Assembly: GCF_002262885.1 (NCBI RefSeq)
Contig: NZ_NKYF01000026.1
Coordinates: 1 to 64,000, forward strand
DNA length: 64,000 nucleotides
Direction: 5' to 3'
DNA from: Pseudonocardia sp. MH-G8
Lineage (GTDB): Bacteria > Actinomycetota > Actinomycetes > Mycobacteriales > Pseudonocardiaceae
Made by a program: the position numbers and the translations under genes. The notes below the pieces were generated by a model that made no database searches, was not told the origin of the DNA, and was given only the letters and a program-made list of their open reading frames with translations. Shown one piece after another: positions 42,222-51,036 of this stretch (positions are counted from its first letter, which is position 1; every line of letters begins with the position of its first letter).

Positions 42222-42844
42222 AGGTGCGGGCTGAGGTAGAGGGCGGACAGGATCGCGATCCACACGCCGTCGACGAAGTGCCAGTAGAAGGCGACGAGCT
42301 TGACCCGCTCGTTGCGCCGCGCGTCGTAGCGACCGCGGGCCATGCCGGCCAGTACGAACACCATCATCAGCAGGCCGACGGCTACGTGGAAGCCGTGGAA
42401 GCCGGTGATCCCGTAGAACAGCGACCCGTAGGCGTTGGTCGTCCAGGTGAACATGTGCAGCTTCTCGGAGTACTCCACCGCCTGGAGCACCAGGAACGCC
42501 GCGCCGAGCAGCAGGCTCATGGTGACCCCGGTCGCGGTCCGACCGATCCGGCCCTTGCGGACCTGCCGGTCGGCCCAGACCATCGGGGCGCTGCTGGAGA
42601 GCAGCAGTGCGGTCATGATCAGGGGTTTGGTGAGCTTGGGGTCCTCGATCCCCTCGGGCGGCCAGGGACCGCCGCCGGAGAAGCGCACGTAGAAGTAGCT
42701 GGCGAGCAGCACGGCGAAGAACGCCGCCTCGGTCGTGATGAACATGACCATGCCCCACCAGGCCGTGGTCCGGCCGGCGGGCTGTTCGATCGCGACCGCG
42801 GCGGGCCGATCGGCCTTTCGCACACCGCGCACGTCAAGGCTCAC
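42218..42844 (-). CDS. ctaE: Cytochrome c oxidase subunit III
   Basis: 208-residue five-helix subunit III: WGMVMFITTEAAFFAVLLAS, KLTKPLIMTALLLSSSAPM, VTMSLLLGAAFLVLQAVEYSE, ITGFHGFHVAVGLLMMVFV and KLVAFYWHFVDGVWIAIL. FHGFHV and YWHFVD are family hallmarks. The GTG start overlaps the ctaD stop (GTGA). The protein lacks the two N-terminal helices of mitochondrial COX III, as in other bacterial caa3/aa3 enzymes. Confidence 0.93.
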   Translation of the reverse strand: MSLDVRGVRKADRPAAVAIEQPAGRTTAWWGMVMFITTEAAFFAVLLASYFYVRFSGGGPWPPEGIEDPKLTKPLIMTALLLSSSAPMVWADRQVRKGRIGRTATGVTMSLLLGAAFLVLQAVEYSEKLHMFTWTTNAYGSLFYGITGFHGFHVAVGLLMMVFVLAGMARGRYDARRNERVKLVAFYWHFVDGVWIAILSALYLSPHL

Positions 42845-44754
42845 TGGCGCTTCTCCTGTTCGGGCGGGGGCCACAGCCACCACACCAGCCCACCCGCGAG
42901 GACCAGCGCGGCGATCACGGACACGACGTACCCTCCGAGCAGCAGGCCGAGCACCCCGACCAGCAGCGCCGCGGCGACGACGAACGGCACGAGGCTGTCG
43001 CCGGGCATCTCGACGGGGTGCTCGGGCTCGCCGTCGAGCTCGCTGCTGCGCAGCACCTGGTGCCCGTCGGCGAGCACGCGGGTCTCGTCGTCGCGGTGGT
43101 GTTCGAGCGTCGCCAGGCTCTGCTCGTCCCACATGGGGTGCAGGGTCGCCACGGTGGGCAGCACCGGGAAGTTGTAGTGCTCGGGGGGAGAGGCGGTCGC
43201 CCACTCCAGGCTGTCGCCGCCCCAGGGGTCGTCGGGGGCGCGGGCGCCGCGGCGCAGGCTGTGCGCGAAGGCGACGACGGTGAGCAGCAGCCCGACGGTG
43301 AGTACGTACGCGCCGACGGTCGACAGCAGGTTCCAGACCGTCCACCCCGCGTCAGCCGGATAGGTGTAGATCCGGCGCGGCATGCCGAGCAGGCCCGACA
43401 GGTGCATCGGGAAGAACGTGAGGTTGAACCCGATGAAGATGATCCAGAAGCTCCAGACGCCGAGCCGTGCGCTCGTCATCCGGCCGGTGAACTTGGGCCA
43501 CCAGTAGTAGAGCCCGGCCAGCACCGGGAAGACCGCGCCGCCGAAGAGCACGTAGTGGAAGTGAGCGACCACGAAGTAGGTGTCGGTCGTCTGCTGGTCG
43601 AAGGCCACGAGGGCGAACATCACGCCGGTGACGCCGCCGAGGACGAACGAGACGAGGAACCCGAGCGCGAACAGCATCGGTGCCGCCAGAACCAGCCGGC
43701 CCCACAGCATCGTCGCGAGCCAGGAGAACACCTGGATGCCCGCCGGGATCGTGATGACGATGCTCGCCGCCGAGAAGAACGCCAGCGACAGCTGCGGCAG
43801 CCCCACGGCGAACATGTGGTGCACCCAGACGCCGAAGCTGAGGATCGCCGTGGCCACGGTGGCGATGACGATGAGCGGGTACGCCGCGATCGGCCGCCGG
43901 GAGAACGTCGGGATCACTGCGGAGATGATGCCGAGCGCGGGCAGCACGATGATGTAGACGTCGGGGTGTCCGAAGATCCAGAACAGGTGCTGCCACAGGA
44001 TGACGTCCCCGCCGGTCTCGGGGCGGAAGAAGCTGGTGCCGAACCGCCGGTCGAGGAACAGCATCACATTGGCGAGGTTCAGCGGCGGCAGCGCGAAGAT
44101 GACCATGAAGGAGGTGGCGACGAGCGCCCACACGAAGACCGGGACCCGGTTCATCGACATGCCGGGCGCCCGCAGCTTGAACGCCGTCACGATGAAGTTG
44201 ATCGCACCCGCCGTGGTGGAGATGCCGAGGAAGAGCAGCCCGAGGCTGTAGACGTCGAGGTTGAGCCCGGGCGAGTAGCGGTCGCTCGCGAGCGGCACGT
44301 AGGAGAACCAGCCGGCGTTCGGCGCCGCCCCGAACAGCAGGCTGCTGAACATGAGCAGCCCCGCGGCCGCGAAGACCCAGTAGCCGAACGCGTTCAGCCT
44401 CGGGAAGGCCATGTCCCGCGTCCCGAGCATCAGCGGGAAGAGGAAGTTGCCGAACCCGAAGAGCATCGGGGTGGCGAACAGGAAGATCATCGCTGTGCCG
44501 TGCAGCGAGAACAGCTGGTTGTACTGGTCGGGGTTCACCACGTCGTTGTCCGGCGTCGCCAGCTGGGTGCGCAGGACCAGCGCGTCGAGCCCGGCCAGCG
44601 TGAAGTACACGGCCGCGGTGACCATGTAGCGGCGGCCGATCCTCTTGTGGTCGACGGTCGAGAGCCAGCCGCGCAGGCCGGGCTCCTCGCTCCAGATCGG
44701 GTGCAGCCGGGGGCCGGCCGCCTCCTCGGCGGCGAGGCGTTCGGGAACGGTCAT
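42841..44754 (-). CDS. ctaD: Cytochrome c oxidase subunit I with fused C-terminal extension
   Basis: 637-residue heme-copper oxidase subunit I. Low-spin heme and CuB ligands are in SLHGTAMIFLFATPM, IFGHPDVYIIVLPALG, WVHHMFAVGLP and FVVAHFHYVLFGGAVF. The His-Tyr motif reads GHPDVY, with aspartate where A1-type oxidases have the D-channel glutamate (GHPEVY), an uncommon substitution. After about residue 540 a domain with two extra membrane helices (LVPFVVAAALLVGVLGLLLGG, VVSVIAALVLAGGLVWWLW) resembles a fused subunit IV. The ATG at 44754 overlaps the ctaC stop (ATGA). Confidence 0.94.
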   Translation of the reverse strand: MTVPERLAAEEAAGPRLHPIWSEEPGLRGWLSTVDHKRIGRRYMVTAAVYFTLAGLDALVLRTQLATPDNDVVNPDQYNQLFSLHGTAMIFLFATPMLFGFGNFLFPLMLGTRDMAFPRLNAFGYWVFAAAGLLMFSSLLFGAAPNAGWFSYVPLASDRYSPGLNLDVYSLGLLFLGISTTAGAINFIVTAFKLRAPGMSMNRVPVFVWALVATSFMVIFALPPLNLANVMLFLDRRFGTSFFRPETGGDVILWQHLFWIFGHPDVYIIVLPALGIISAVIPTFSRRPIAAYPLIVIATVATAILSFGVWVHHMFAVGLPQLSLAFFSAASIVITIPAGIQVFSWLATMLWGRLVLAAPMLFALGFLVSFVLGGVTGVMFALVAFDQQTTDTYFVVAHFHYVLFGGAVFPVLAGLYYWWPKFTGRMTSARLGVWSFWIIFIGFNLTFFPMHLSGLLGMPRRIYTYPADAGWTVWNLLSTVGAYVLTVGLLLTVVAFAHSLRRGARAPDDPWGGDSLEWATASPPEHYNFPVLPTVATLHPMWDEQSLATLEHHRDDETRVLADGHQVLRSSELDGEPEHPVEMPGDSLVPFVVAAALLVGVLGLLLGGYVVSVIAALVLAGGLVWWLWPPPEQEKRQ

Positions 44755-45782
44755 TCCAGCCCCTGCAGGTAGGCGACGACCGCCCGCAGGTCCTCGGGGG
44801 ACAGCGGCTGCGGGGGCATGAGGTTGCCGGGCTTGACCGTCTGGGAGTTGCTGACCCAGCCCGCCAAGTGGCCAACGTCGTTCGGGATCGCCCCGGCCGC
44901 CAGCCGCTCCCGGCTCCCGACGTGGGTCAGATCGGGCCCCACGTCGCCGTCCGCGCCGGTTCCGGCGACGGTATGGCAGGTGGCGCACGCGGTGGTCTCG
45001 AGGACCGTGCGGCCGCGTGCGGCGAGCTCGGTGGCCGGCTCCTGCGCCGGCCGGCTCTGCTTCGCCAGCCACGCGTCGAACCGCTCCCGCGGCTCGGCGA
45101 CCACCTGGAAGGCCATGTGCGAGTGCTGCAGCCCGCAGTACTCGGCGCACTGGCCGCGGTAGGTGCCGGGCTCGTCCGCGAGGAACCAGGTCTCGTTGAC
45201 CCGCTCGGGCAGGAGATCCATCTTGGGCATCAGCTCCGGAACCCAGAAGCTGTGGATGACGTCGTCCGTGGTCAAGCGCAGCGCGACCGGCTCCCCGACC
45301 GGGATGTGGATCTCGTTGGCCGTGGTGAAGCCCGCGTCGGGGTAGCGCACCTCCCACCACCACATGTGGCCCACGACCTCCACCGTGAACTCCGGCGGGC
45401 GTGGCGGTTCGGCGAGCGCGCGCATGTCCGACAGGCCGACGGCGTAGACGAAGGTGAGCACGACCGCCGGCACGGCGACGCCGAGGACGAGGACGAAGCT
45501 GCGCCCGCCGGCCGGCCGGACGCGCGTCCGCGGCCCTCGACGGCGCAGGACCGCCCAGCCCACCATCGCCACGACCACGGCCGACACGGCGACCGCGATC
45601 CAGAACAGCAGCCACCACAGGCCGGCCACCCGCTCGGCGGCCGGCCCGGCCGGCGTGAGGGTGGACTGGAACGAGCGGGCACACCCCGCGGTCGCGCCGA
45701 GCCCGGTGGCGATCAGGAGACCGGTGAGGAGGCGCCGGTGCGAGCAGGACGGCCGGAACCGCTCGGAGCTGTCCCGGACCAT
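44751..45782 (-). CDS. ctaC: Cytochrome c oxidase subunit II with heme c domain (caa3 type)
   Basis: 343-residue lipoprotein-like subunit II. An N-terminal signal with a cysteine at GATAGCAR is followed by two membrane helices (LLFWIAVAVSAVVVAMVGW, FVLVLGVAVPAVVLTFVYAV). The CuA domain has VVGHMWWWEVRYPD, VIHSFWVP and the copper motif CAEYCGLQHSHM. A C-terminal cytochrome c domain carries CATCH and NLMPPQPLS for the methionine ligand. The heme c fusion defines a caa3-type oxidase and differs from the usual actinobacterial aa3, whose CtaC lacks it. First gene of the leftward operon; GGGAGGG precedes the ATG. Confidence 0.94.
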   Translation of the reverse strand: MVRDSSERFRPSCSHRRLLTGLLIATGLGATAGCARSFQSTLTPAGPAAERVAGLWWLLFWIAVAVSAVVVAMVGWAVLRRRGPRTRVRPAGGRSFVLVLGVAVPAVVLTFVYAVGLSDMRALAEPPRPPEFTVEVVGHMWWWEVRYPDAGFTTANEIHIPVGEPVALRLTTDDVIHSFWVPELMPKMDLLPERVNETWFLADEPGTYRGQCAEYCGLQHSHMAFQVVAEPRERFDAWLAKQSRPAQEPATELAARGRTVLETTACATCHTVAGTGADGDVGPDLTHVGSRERLAAGAIPNDVGHLAGWVSNSQTVKPGNLMPPQPLSPEDLRAVVAYLQGLE

Positions 45783-45947
45783 CGTGGTGACCCTCCCCTC
45801 GCGCCGGCCGTTGCCGCTCCTGTAGCCGCCGCCCGGAGCCGCCAACCGCGATCGAACATCACGATGGGGCAACGTGCGCTCACCCGCAGGGCGGGACGTC
45901 CCCCTCCCGGGTCGCCGGAGATCGCCGCGGGCCCCATCATCTGCCCG
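45783..45947. other. Divergent promoter region of oxidase and ccm operons
   Basis: 165 bp between ctaC (left) and ccmA (right), presumably holding both promoters. No sigma-B-type GGGTAC pair is seen here, so these operons are probably controlled differently from the stress genes. Confidence 0.5.
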
Positions 45948-46565
45948 GTGGAGGACAGCGACTCGCCGGTGCTCGAGCTCGCCGGCGCGGGCCGCCGGTT
46001 CGGTTCCCGGCTCGTGCTGCACCCGGTCAGCCTCCGGGTGGCCCGGGGCACGGTGTGCCTGGTGCACGGCGCGAACGGCAGCGGCAAGACCACGCTCCTG
46101 CGCGTCGCGGCCGGCCTGCTGTCCCCTTCGGTGGGGAGCCGGTACGCCCGCGAGCGGGCGGTGTACCTGCGCCCCGGCAGCGGGGCCCGCGCCCGACAGC
46201 GGGTGGCCGACGCCGTGCGCGCGGCGGCCGTGCTCGCCACGGGAGAGGCGGCAGGCGTCGCGTCGGCGCTGGCCCGGGCCGGGCTGGCCGATCTCGCGGA
46301 CCGGCGCGTCGGCGCGCTGTCGGCCGGTCAGCGCGCCCGGCTGCTCGTCGCGCTGGCAGTGGTCACCCAGCCGGGCATCGCCTGCCTGGACGAGCCGACC
46401 GCCCACCTCGACGACGCAGGTGCGGCGGCCGTGTGGACGGCGGTCCGCGACCTGGCCGACGCCGGGTGCGCGGTCCTCGTCGCGACCCCGAACCGCATCG
46501 AGCTCACCCCGGAGCCCGACGCCCGGCTGCGGATCGCCGGCGGGACCGTCGGGGTGGACCGGTGA
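45948..46565 (+). CDS. ccmA: Heme exporter ATP-binding protein CcmA
   Basis: 205-residue ABC ATPase: Walker A GANGSGKTT near residue 42, signature LSAGQRARLLVALA near 125, Walker B ACLDEPT, and a histidine-loop equivalent at LVATPNR lacking the usual histidine. CcmA with CcmB releases holo-CcmE from CcmC in System I cytochrome c maturation. The start is uncertain: the GTG at 45948 gives the family length, while an in-frame ATG at 45865 would add 28 residues. Neither has a good ribosome-binding site. Its stop overlaps ccmB (GTGA). Confidence 0.88.
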   Translation: MEDSDSPVLELAGAGRRFGSRLVLHPVSLRVARGTVCLVHGANGSGKTTLLRVAAGLLSPSVGSRYARERAVYLRPGSGARARQRVADAVRAAAVLATGEAAGVASALARAGLADLADRRVGALSAGQRARLLVALAVVTQPGIACLDEPTAHLDDAGAAAVWTAVRDLADAGCAVLVATPNRIELTPEPDARLRIAGGTVGVDR

Positions 46566-47245
46566 CCCGGCCCACGCTGCGCCCCCGGACCGCTCGGACC
46601 GAGCCCGGGCTGCTCGCCCAGGCGGTGCACATCCTGCGCCGCGACCTGGCCGTCGAGGCTGCCACCCGGGACGCGGCGGCGAGCGTGCCCTCGTTCGTAC
46701 TCGTCGCCGTGGTGCTGGCCGGGCTCGGCTTCGGGCCGCAGCGCGCGGTGCTGGCGGCCGTCGCCCCTGGTCTCGTGTGGCTGCTCGTGCTCACCGCGGC
46801 GGTGCCGCTCGCCCGCGGCGTCACCGCCGCGGAGCTCGACGACGACGCGTGGGACCTGCTGCGCGCGGTGACCCGGCCGGCGGCCCTGTTCCTCGGCAAG
46901 ACCGCGTCGCTGTGGATCCAGGCGGCGCTCACGTGGACGTTCGGCGCGCTGCTGGTGACGGTGCTGATGGACGCGCGCCTGCCGCCGGCCGCGCTCGCCG
47001 CCGCGGCGCTGGGCACGCTCGGGGTGGCAGCCGACATCGTGTTGTTCGGCGTCGTGCTCGGCAGGCTCCGCCGGCCGGCGCTGCTCTCGACGCTCGTGCT
47101 CACCGCCGGCCTCCCGGCGTTGCTGGCGGGCACCCAGACCGCGGTGACCGAAGACCCCTGGCCCTGGCTGCTGCTCCTGGTCGTCTACGACGTGGTCACG
47201 GTGACGACGGCGTGGGCGACGTTCCCCGTCCTGCTCGATGAGTAG
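46562..47245 (+). CDS. ccmB: Heme exporter membrane protein CcmB
   Basis: 227-residue protein with six hydrophobic segments: SFVLVAVVLAGLGFG, APGLVWLLVLTAAVPLARG, LGKTASLWIQAALTWTFGALL, ALAAAALGTLGVAADIVLFGV, LLSTLVLTAGLPALLAGT and WLLLLVVYDVVTVTTAW. LAQAVHILRRDLAVEAATRD at the N-terminus resembles the family's conserved start. The GTG at 46562 overlaps the ccmA stop. Partner of CcmA in the ABC release complex. Confidence 0.88.
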   Translation: MTRPTLRPRTARTEPGLLAQAVHILRRDLAVEAATRDAAASVPSFVLVAVVLAGLGFGPQRAVLAAVAPGLVWLLVLTAAVPLARGVTAAELDDDAWDLLRAVTRPAALFLGKTASLWIQAALTWTFGALLVTVLMDARLPPAALAAAALGTLGVAADIVLFGVVLGRLRRPALLSTLVLTAGLPALLAGTQTAVTEDPWPWLLLLVVYDVVTVTTAWATFPVLLDE

Positions 47246-47312
47246 CGTGCGCCGTCGCCGGGTAGAGGCCCACATCGCACCGCCCTGCACCCACCACCTC
47301 ATCGGAGGCTCC

Positions 47313-48044
47313 ATGCCGCAGCCGACGACGGACACGCCCTCAGGGCGTCGGCTGCGCCTGCTGGCCGCCGCCGCGGTGCTCGCCGCTGCCGCGGCGCTGA
47401 CGCTCGGCCTCGTGGTCGCGCCGCCCGATGCGGTGCAAGGGCAGCCGCAGCGGCTGATGTACGTGCACGTCCCGGCGGCGTGGACCGCCTTCGCGTCCTT
47501 CACCGTGGTCCTGGTGGCCAGCGTCGCCTACCTGCTGCGGCGACGCCCGGTCTGGGACGCCGCGGCACAGGCGGCCGCCGAGCTGGGCACCGGGATGACG
47601 GCGCTGGCGATCGCGCTCGGCAGCATCTGGGGCCGGTCGGTCTGGGGTGTGTGGTGGGCGTGGGACGCCCGGCTGGTGACCACGGCCGTCCTGCTGCTGA
47701 TCTACCTCGGCTACCTCGGCGTGCGGGGTCTCTCCGACGATCCCGACACCAACGCCCGGCGCGCCGCGGTGATCGGCATCGCCGGGTTCGTGCAGGTGCC
47801 CATCGTCCACTTCTCGGTGCTGTGGTGGCGCACCCTGCACCAGGAACCCACGATCCTCGCCCCGGACACGTCCCCACCGATCGACGGGCGGATGGCCGCC
47901 GCCCTCGGCGCGGGGTTCCTCGCGTTCACGCTCGCCGGAGCGTGGTTCTTCCTCCACCGGCTGGCCCAGCTGCGCATCGCGCGGGTGGAGCCCGCGGCTC
48001 CCGTGCCGGTCGGCCCGATCGTCGTCGAGAGGTCCGAATCATGA
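47313..48044 (+). CDS. ccmC: Heme lyase/exporter membrane protein CcmC
   Basis: 243-residue member of the heme-handling WWD family. RLMYVHVPAAWTAFASF contains the first conserved histidine, SVWGVWWAWDARLVTTAVLL is the tryptophan-rich heme-binding motif, and VPIVHFSVLWWRTLHQ the second histidine. CcmC loads heme onto CcmE. The ATG at 47313 has GGAGG upstream and fits the family length; an in-frame ATG at 47238 overlaps the ccmB end and would add 25 residues. The stop overlaps ccmD (ATGA). Confidence 0.92.
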   Translation: MPQPTTDTPSGRRLRLLAAAAVLAAAAALTLGLVVAPPDAVQGQPQRLMYVHVPAAWTAFASFTVVLVASVAYLLRRRPVWDAAAQAAAELGTGMTALAIALGSIWGRSVWGVWWAWDARLVTTAVLLLIYLGYLGVRGLSDDPDTNARRAAVIGIAGFVQVPIVHFSVLWWRTLHQEPTILAPDTSPPIDGRMAAALGAGFLAFTLAGAWFFLHRLAQLRIARVEPAAPVPVGPIVVERSES

Positions 48045-48145
48045 CGGAATGGGCGTGGGTCTGGGCGGGCTACGCCGTCGCGGGCGGCACGTGGGCCGCG
48101 TACATCACCTGGGCGATCAAGGGATCGGGCAGGGCCGGGCGGTGA
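48041..48145 (+). CDS. ccmD: CcmD-like small membrane protein
   Basis: 34-residue peptide, MTEWAWVWAGYAVAGGTW..., with one hydrophobic helix and a basic end (KGSGRAGR). Size, topology (WxGYA...W) and exact position between ccmC and ccmE match CcmD, which stabilises the CcmABC-CcmE complex. The ATG overlaps the ccmC stop and its own stop overlaps the ccmE start (GTGA). Confidence 0.85.
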   Translation: MTEWAWVWAGYAVAGGTWAAYITWAIKGSGRAGR

Positions 48146-48552
48146 CGGTCGGTGGCACCCGGCGGGCACTGACGAGCCGCTGGCGGCTGCTGGTCGTCGT
48201 GCTCGTCGCCGTCGCGGGCACCGGGGTGCTCGCGATGAGCGGGCTGCAGGGCACGACCGTCTACTACCTGACCCCGACCGAGATCCTCGGCTCCGATCCC
48301 GGCGAGCACGTGCGGCTGGGCGGGCTCGTCGAGGTCGGCACGGTGCGCGGCACCGGGGACCAGGTCGAGTTCGTCCTCACCGACGGCACGCAGGACGTGC
48401 TCGTCGCGGCGACCGTCGCCCTGCCGCGGGTCTTCACCGAGGGCGAGGGCGCGGTCGTCGAGGGGACGCTCGGCGCCGACGGCGTGTTCCACGCGGACCA
48501 GGTCATGGTGCGGCACTCGAACGAGTACCGCGCGCCCGAGGCCGGTTCCTGA
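48142..48552 (+). CDS. ccmE: Cytochrome c maturation heme chaperone CcmE
   Basis: 136-residue protein with an N-terminal anchor helix (WRLLVVVLVAVAGTGVLAM), an OB-fold core (YYLTPTEILG, VRLGGLVEVGTVR, VEFVLTDGTQDVLVAA) and FTEGEGAVVEGTLGADGVFHADQVMVRHSNEY. The final HSNEY gives the HxxxY motif whose histidine binds heme covalently in proteobacterial CcmE; it is not the CxxxY variant of some other bacteria and archaea. The GTG start overlaps the ccmD stop. Confidence 0.92.
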   Translation: MTVGGTRRALTSRWRLLVVVLVAVAGTGVLAMSGLQGTTVYYLTPTEILGSDPGEHVRLGGLVEVGTVRGTGDQVEFVLTDGTQDVLVAATVALPRVFTEGEGAVVEGTLGADGVFHADQVMVRHSNEYRAPEAGS

Positions 48553-48559
48553 CGCGCGC

Positions 48560-50500
48560 ATGACGGCCTACGTCGGCTCCTTCGCGCTCGGGTGCGGGTT
48601 CTTCGCGGCCCTCGCGGGGGCGGTGCTGTGGTGGCGGGTGGCGCGGCGTGGGCACGACGTCGGGCTCGCCCGGCAGGCGCTGCTGCTCATGCTGCTCGGC
48701 GCGGCCGCCGCGTTCGGTGCTCTGGAGTGGGCGCTGCTCACCGACGACTTCTCGGTGCGGTACGTGGCCGAGCACGGCAGCCGGGCGACGCCGGCGTTCT
48801 ACACGGCGACGAGCCTGTGGTCGGCGCTGGACGGCTCGCTGCTGCTGTGGCTGCTCGTGCTGGCCGGGTACGCGCTGGCGCTGGGCCGTCGGGTGCCGCG
48901 CGGGGCCGCGGCGCTGCATGCGTGGGCGATGGTCGTGCTCTGCGGGATCGCCGTGTTCTTCTTCGGCCTGTCGCTGTTCGCGGGGCACGCCTTCGACGTC
49001 GTGGACCCGGCGCCGCTGGACGGTCCCGGCCCGAACCCGTTGCTGGCCGACCACCCGGCGATGGCCATCCACCCGCCGCTGCTCTACCTCGGGTTCGTCG
49101 GGCTCGCCGTGCCGTTCGCGTACGCGCTGGCGGCGCTGATCACCGGCGAGGCCGGTGCGGGGTGGTTGCGCGCCACCCGGAGCTGGACGCTGCTCGCCTG
49201 GTGCGGCCTCACCGCGGGGATCGTGCTCGGTGCCTGGTGGTCCTACGCTGTGCTGGGCTGGGGCGGGTACTGGGCGTGGGACCCGGTGGAGAACGCCTCG
49301 CTGCTGCCCTGGCTGGCGGCGACCGCGCTGCTGCACTCCTCCACCGTGCAGCGGCGCCGCGCCGCGCTGCCGGCCTGGAACGTCGCGCTTGCGGCAAGCG
49401 GGTTCCTGCTCGTCTGCGTCGGCACCTTCCTCACCCGGTCCGACGTGCTGGCGAGCGTGCACTCGTTCACTGCGTCCCCGATCGGCCCGCTGCTGCTGGG
49501 ATTCCTCGTCGTGCTGCTCGCCGTCACCGCCGTGCTGCTGGTGTGGCGGGCCGACCGGCTGGGTGCGCCCCGGCCGGTGGGGTCGCCGGTCTCCCGGGGA
49601 TCGGCGCTGCTGGTCAACAACCTGCTGCTGCTCAGCCTCACCGGCACGGTCCTGATCGGTACGTTGTTCCCGCTGGTCGCCGAGCTCGTCTCGGGAGCGG
49701 AGCTGTCGGTGGGGCCGCCGTACTTCGACCGGATGGCCGTGCCGATCGCGCTGGCGCTCCTGGTGCTGATGGCCGTCGGGCCGCTCCTGCGCTGGACGGG
49801 CGACAGCCTCGTGGCGGCCGCGCGCCGGGCCGCACCCGCCTTCGCCGTCGGCGGGGTCGTGGTGGGGGTGCTGGGCATCGCCGGGGTCGAGGGCGTGTCG
49901 GCCCTGCTCACCTTCGGGCTCGCGGCCGTCGTGGCGACCACGGTGGTCGGGGAGTGGATCGGCGTGCGCAGCGCCCGCGACCTCGTCCGGGGGCGTCGCC
50001 GCCACGGCGCGCTCGTGGCTCACCTCGGGGTGGCCGTCCTCGCGGTCGGGGTCGCCGCGTCCTCCTCCTACACGACCGCGACCGAGCACCGGCTCGCACC
50101 GGGCGAGGAGGTCGTCGTCCAGGGCGTACCCGTGCAGCTCGCCGACCTCGAACGCACCCGCGGCTCGGGCGCGATGACGACCGCCGCTCACCTGAGGATC
50201 GACGGCGGCGCGGACGGGTTCACCTCCCGGCTGAGCTACTACCCGGCGCACGGCATGACGGTCAGCAACCCCGCGATCCGCAGCGGCCCGACCCAGGACG
50301 TCTACGTCACGCTGCTCGAGGTGGACGAGCCGGCCACCTCCGCCCTGCTGCGGATCGCGGTCAACCCCCTGGTGACCTGGATCTGGGCCGGGGGAGCGCT
50401 GATGGTGCTCGGCGCGGTGATCGCCGGCTGGCCCGTCCGGCGAAGGCCGCGGGCGGGAGGCGCCGTTCCCGAACGGCAGAGCGAGTCGGTGGCCCCGTGA
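48560..50500 (+). CDS. ccmF: Cytochrome c heme lyase subunit CcmF
   Basis: 646-residue polytopic protein, the usual CcmF length. The heme-handling motif GWGGYWAWDPVENASLLPW lies near residue 235. Conserved histidines occur in MAIHPPLLYLGF, LLHSSTVQRR and VHSFTASP. The C-terminal periplasmic part includes EHRLAPGEEVVVQG and SNPAIRSGPTQDVYV, both typical. CcmF reduces and ligates heme from CcmE onto apocytochromes with CcmH. The start lies 8 bp after ccmE; its stop overlaps ccmG (GTGA). Confidence 0.94.
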   Translation: MTAYVGSFALGCGFFAALAGAVLWWRVARRGHDVGLARQALLLMLLGAAAAFGALEWALLTDDFSVRYVAEHGSRATPAFYTATSLWSALDGSLLLWLLVLAGYALALGRRVPRGAAALHAWAMVVLCGIAVFFFGLSLFAGHAFDVVDPAPLDGPGPNPLLADHPAMAIHPPLLYLGFVGLAVPFAYALAALITGEAGAGWLRATRSWTLLAWCGLTAGIVLGAWWSYAVLGWGGYWAWDPVENASLLPWLAATALLHSSTVQRRRAALPAWNVALAASGFLLVCVGTFLTRSDVLASVHSFTASPIGPLLLGFLVVLLAVTAVLLVWRADRLGAPRPVGSPVSRGSALLVNNLLLLSLTGTVLIGTLFPLVAELVSGAELSVGPPYFDRMAVPIALALLVLMAVGPLLRWTGDSLVAAARRAAPAFAVGGVVVGVLGIAGVEGVSALLTFGLAAVVATTVVGEWIGVRSARDLVRGRRRHGALVAHLGVAVLAVGVAASSSYTTATEHRLAPGEEVVVQGVPVQLADLERTRGSGAMTTAAHLRIDGGADGFTSRLSYYPAHGMTVSNPAIRSGPTQDVYVTLLEVDEPATSALLRIAVNPLVTWIWAGGALMVLGAVIAGWPVRRRPRAGGAVPERQSESVAP

Positions 50501-51036
50501 CCGGCCGGCGGGTCTGGTGGTCGGTCCTCGCGCTCGTCGTCGTGGGGATCGTGGTCCTCCCGTTGCTCGGCGGGCTGGGCGGCGCGTCCGGCCAACCGGT
50601 GCGCTCGGCGCTCGTCGGCCGGGCGGCGCCGGCGCTGGCCGGGCCCACCCTGGACGGCGGGTCGTTCGACCTCGGCGCGCTGCGCGGGCAGGTCGTGCTC
50701 GTCAACGTGTGGGCCTCGTGGTGCGGGCCGTGCCGCGACGAGCTTCCCCTGATCGCGAAGACAGAGCAGCGGCTCGCGCCCGCCGGGCTGCGGGTGGTCA
50801 CGATCGACACCCGCGACGGCCCGGTCGCCGCGCGGTCGCTGCTCGCCGAGACCGGCGCCACCGGTCTCACCACCGTCCTGGACCCGGACGGCAGGCTGGC
50901 CGTGTCCTGGGGCGCCCACGGGGTTCCCGAGACGTTCCTGCTCGACCCCAGCGGCACGATCCAGGCCTTCCACCCCGGGCCGATCAACCAGGAGTGGGTG
51001 CGCAGTCACGTGGATCCACTCGTGGACGCGTCGTGA
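50497..51036 (+). CDS. ccmG: Thiol:disulfide interchange protein CcmG/DsbE-like
   Basis: 179-residue thioredoxin-fold protein with an N-terminal membrane anchor (VLALVVVGIVVLPLLGGL), GQVVLVNVWASWCGPCRDELP containing the redox-active WCGPC, and GVPETFLLDPSGTI with the cis-proline region. CcmG keeps the CxxCH cysteines of apocytochromes reduced. Starts with GTG overlapping the ccmF stop and overlaps ccmH at its own end (GTGA). Confidence 0.92.
   Translation: MTGRRVWWSVLALVVVGIVVLPLLGGLGGASGQPVRSALVGRAAPALAGPTLDGGSFDLGALRGQVVLVNVWASWCGPCRDELPLIAKTEQRLAPAGLRVVTIDTRDGPVAARSLLAETGATGLTTVLDPDGRLAVSWGAHGVPETFLLDPSGTIQAFHPGPINQEWVRSHVDPLVDAS

Noticed and set aside
43018..44772. 584-codon plus-strand open frame opposite ctaD
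   Set aside because: Charged, repetitive translation with no domain; ctaD on the other strand is unambiguous.
48503..50251. 582-codon minus-strand open frame opposite ccmF
   Set aside because: R/Q/P-rich shadow of ccmF, without a start site or motif.
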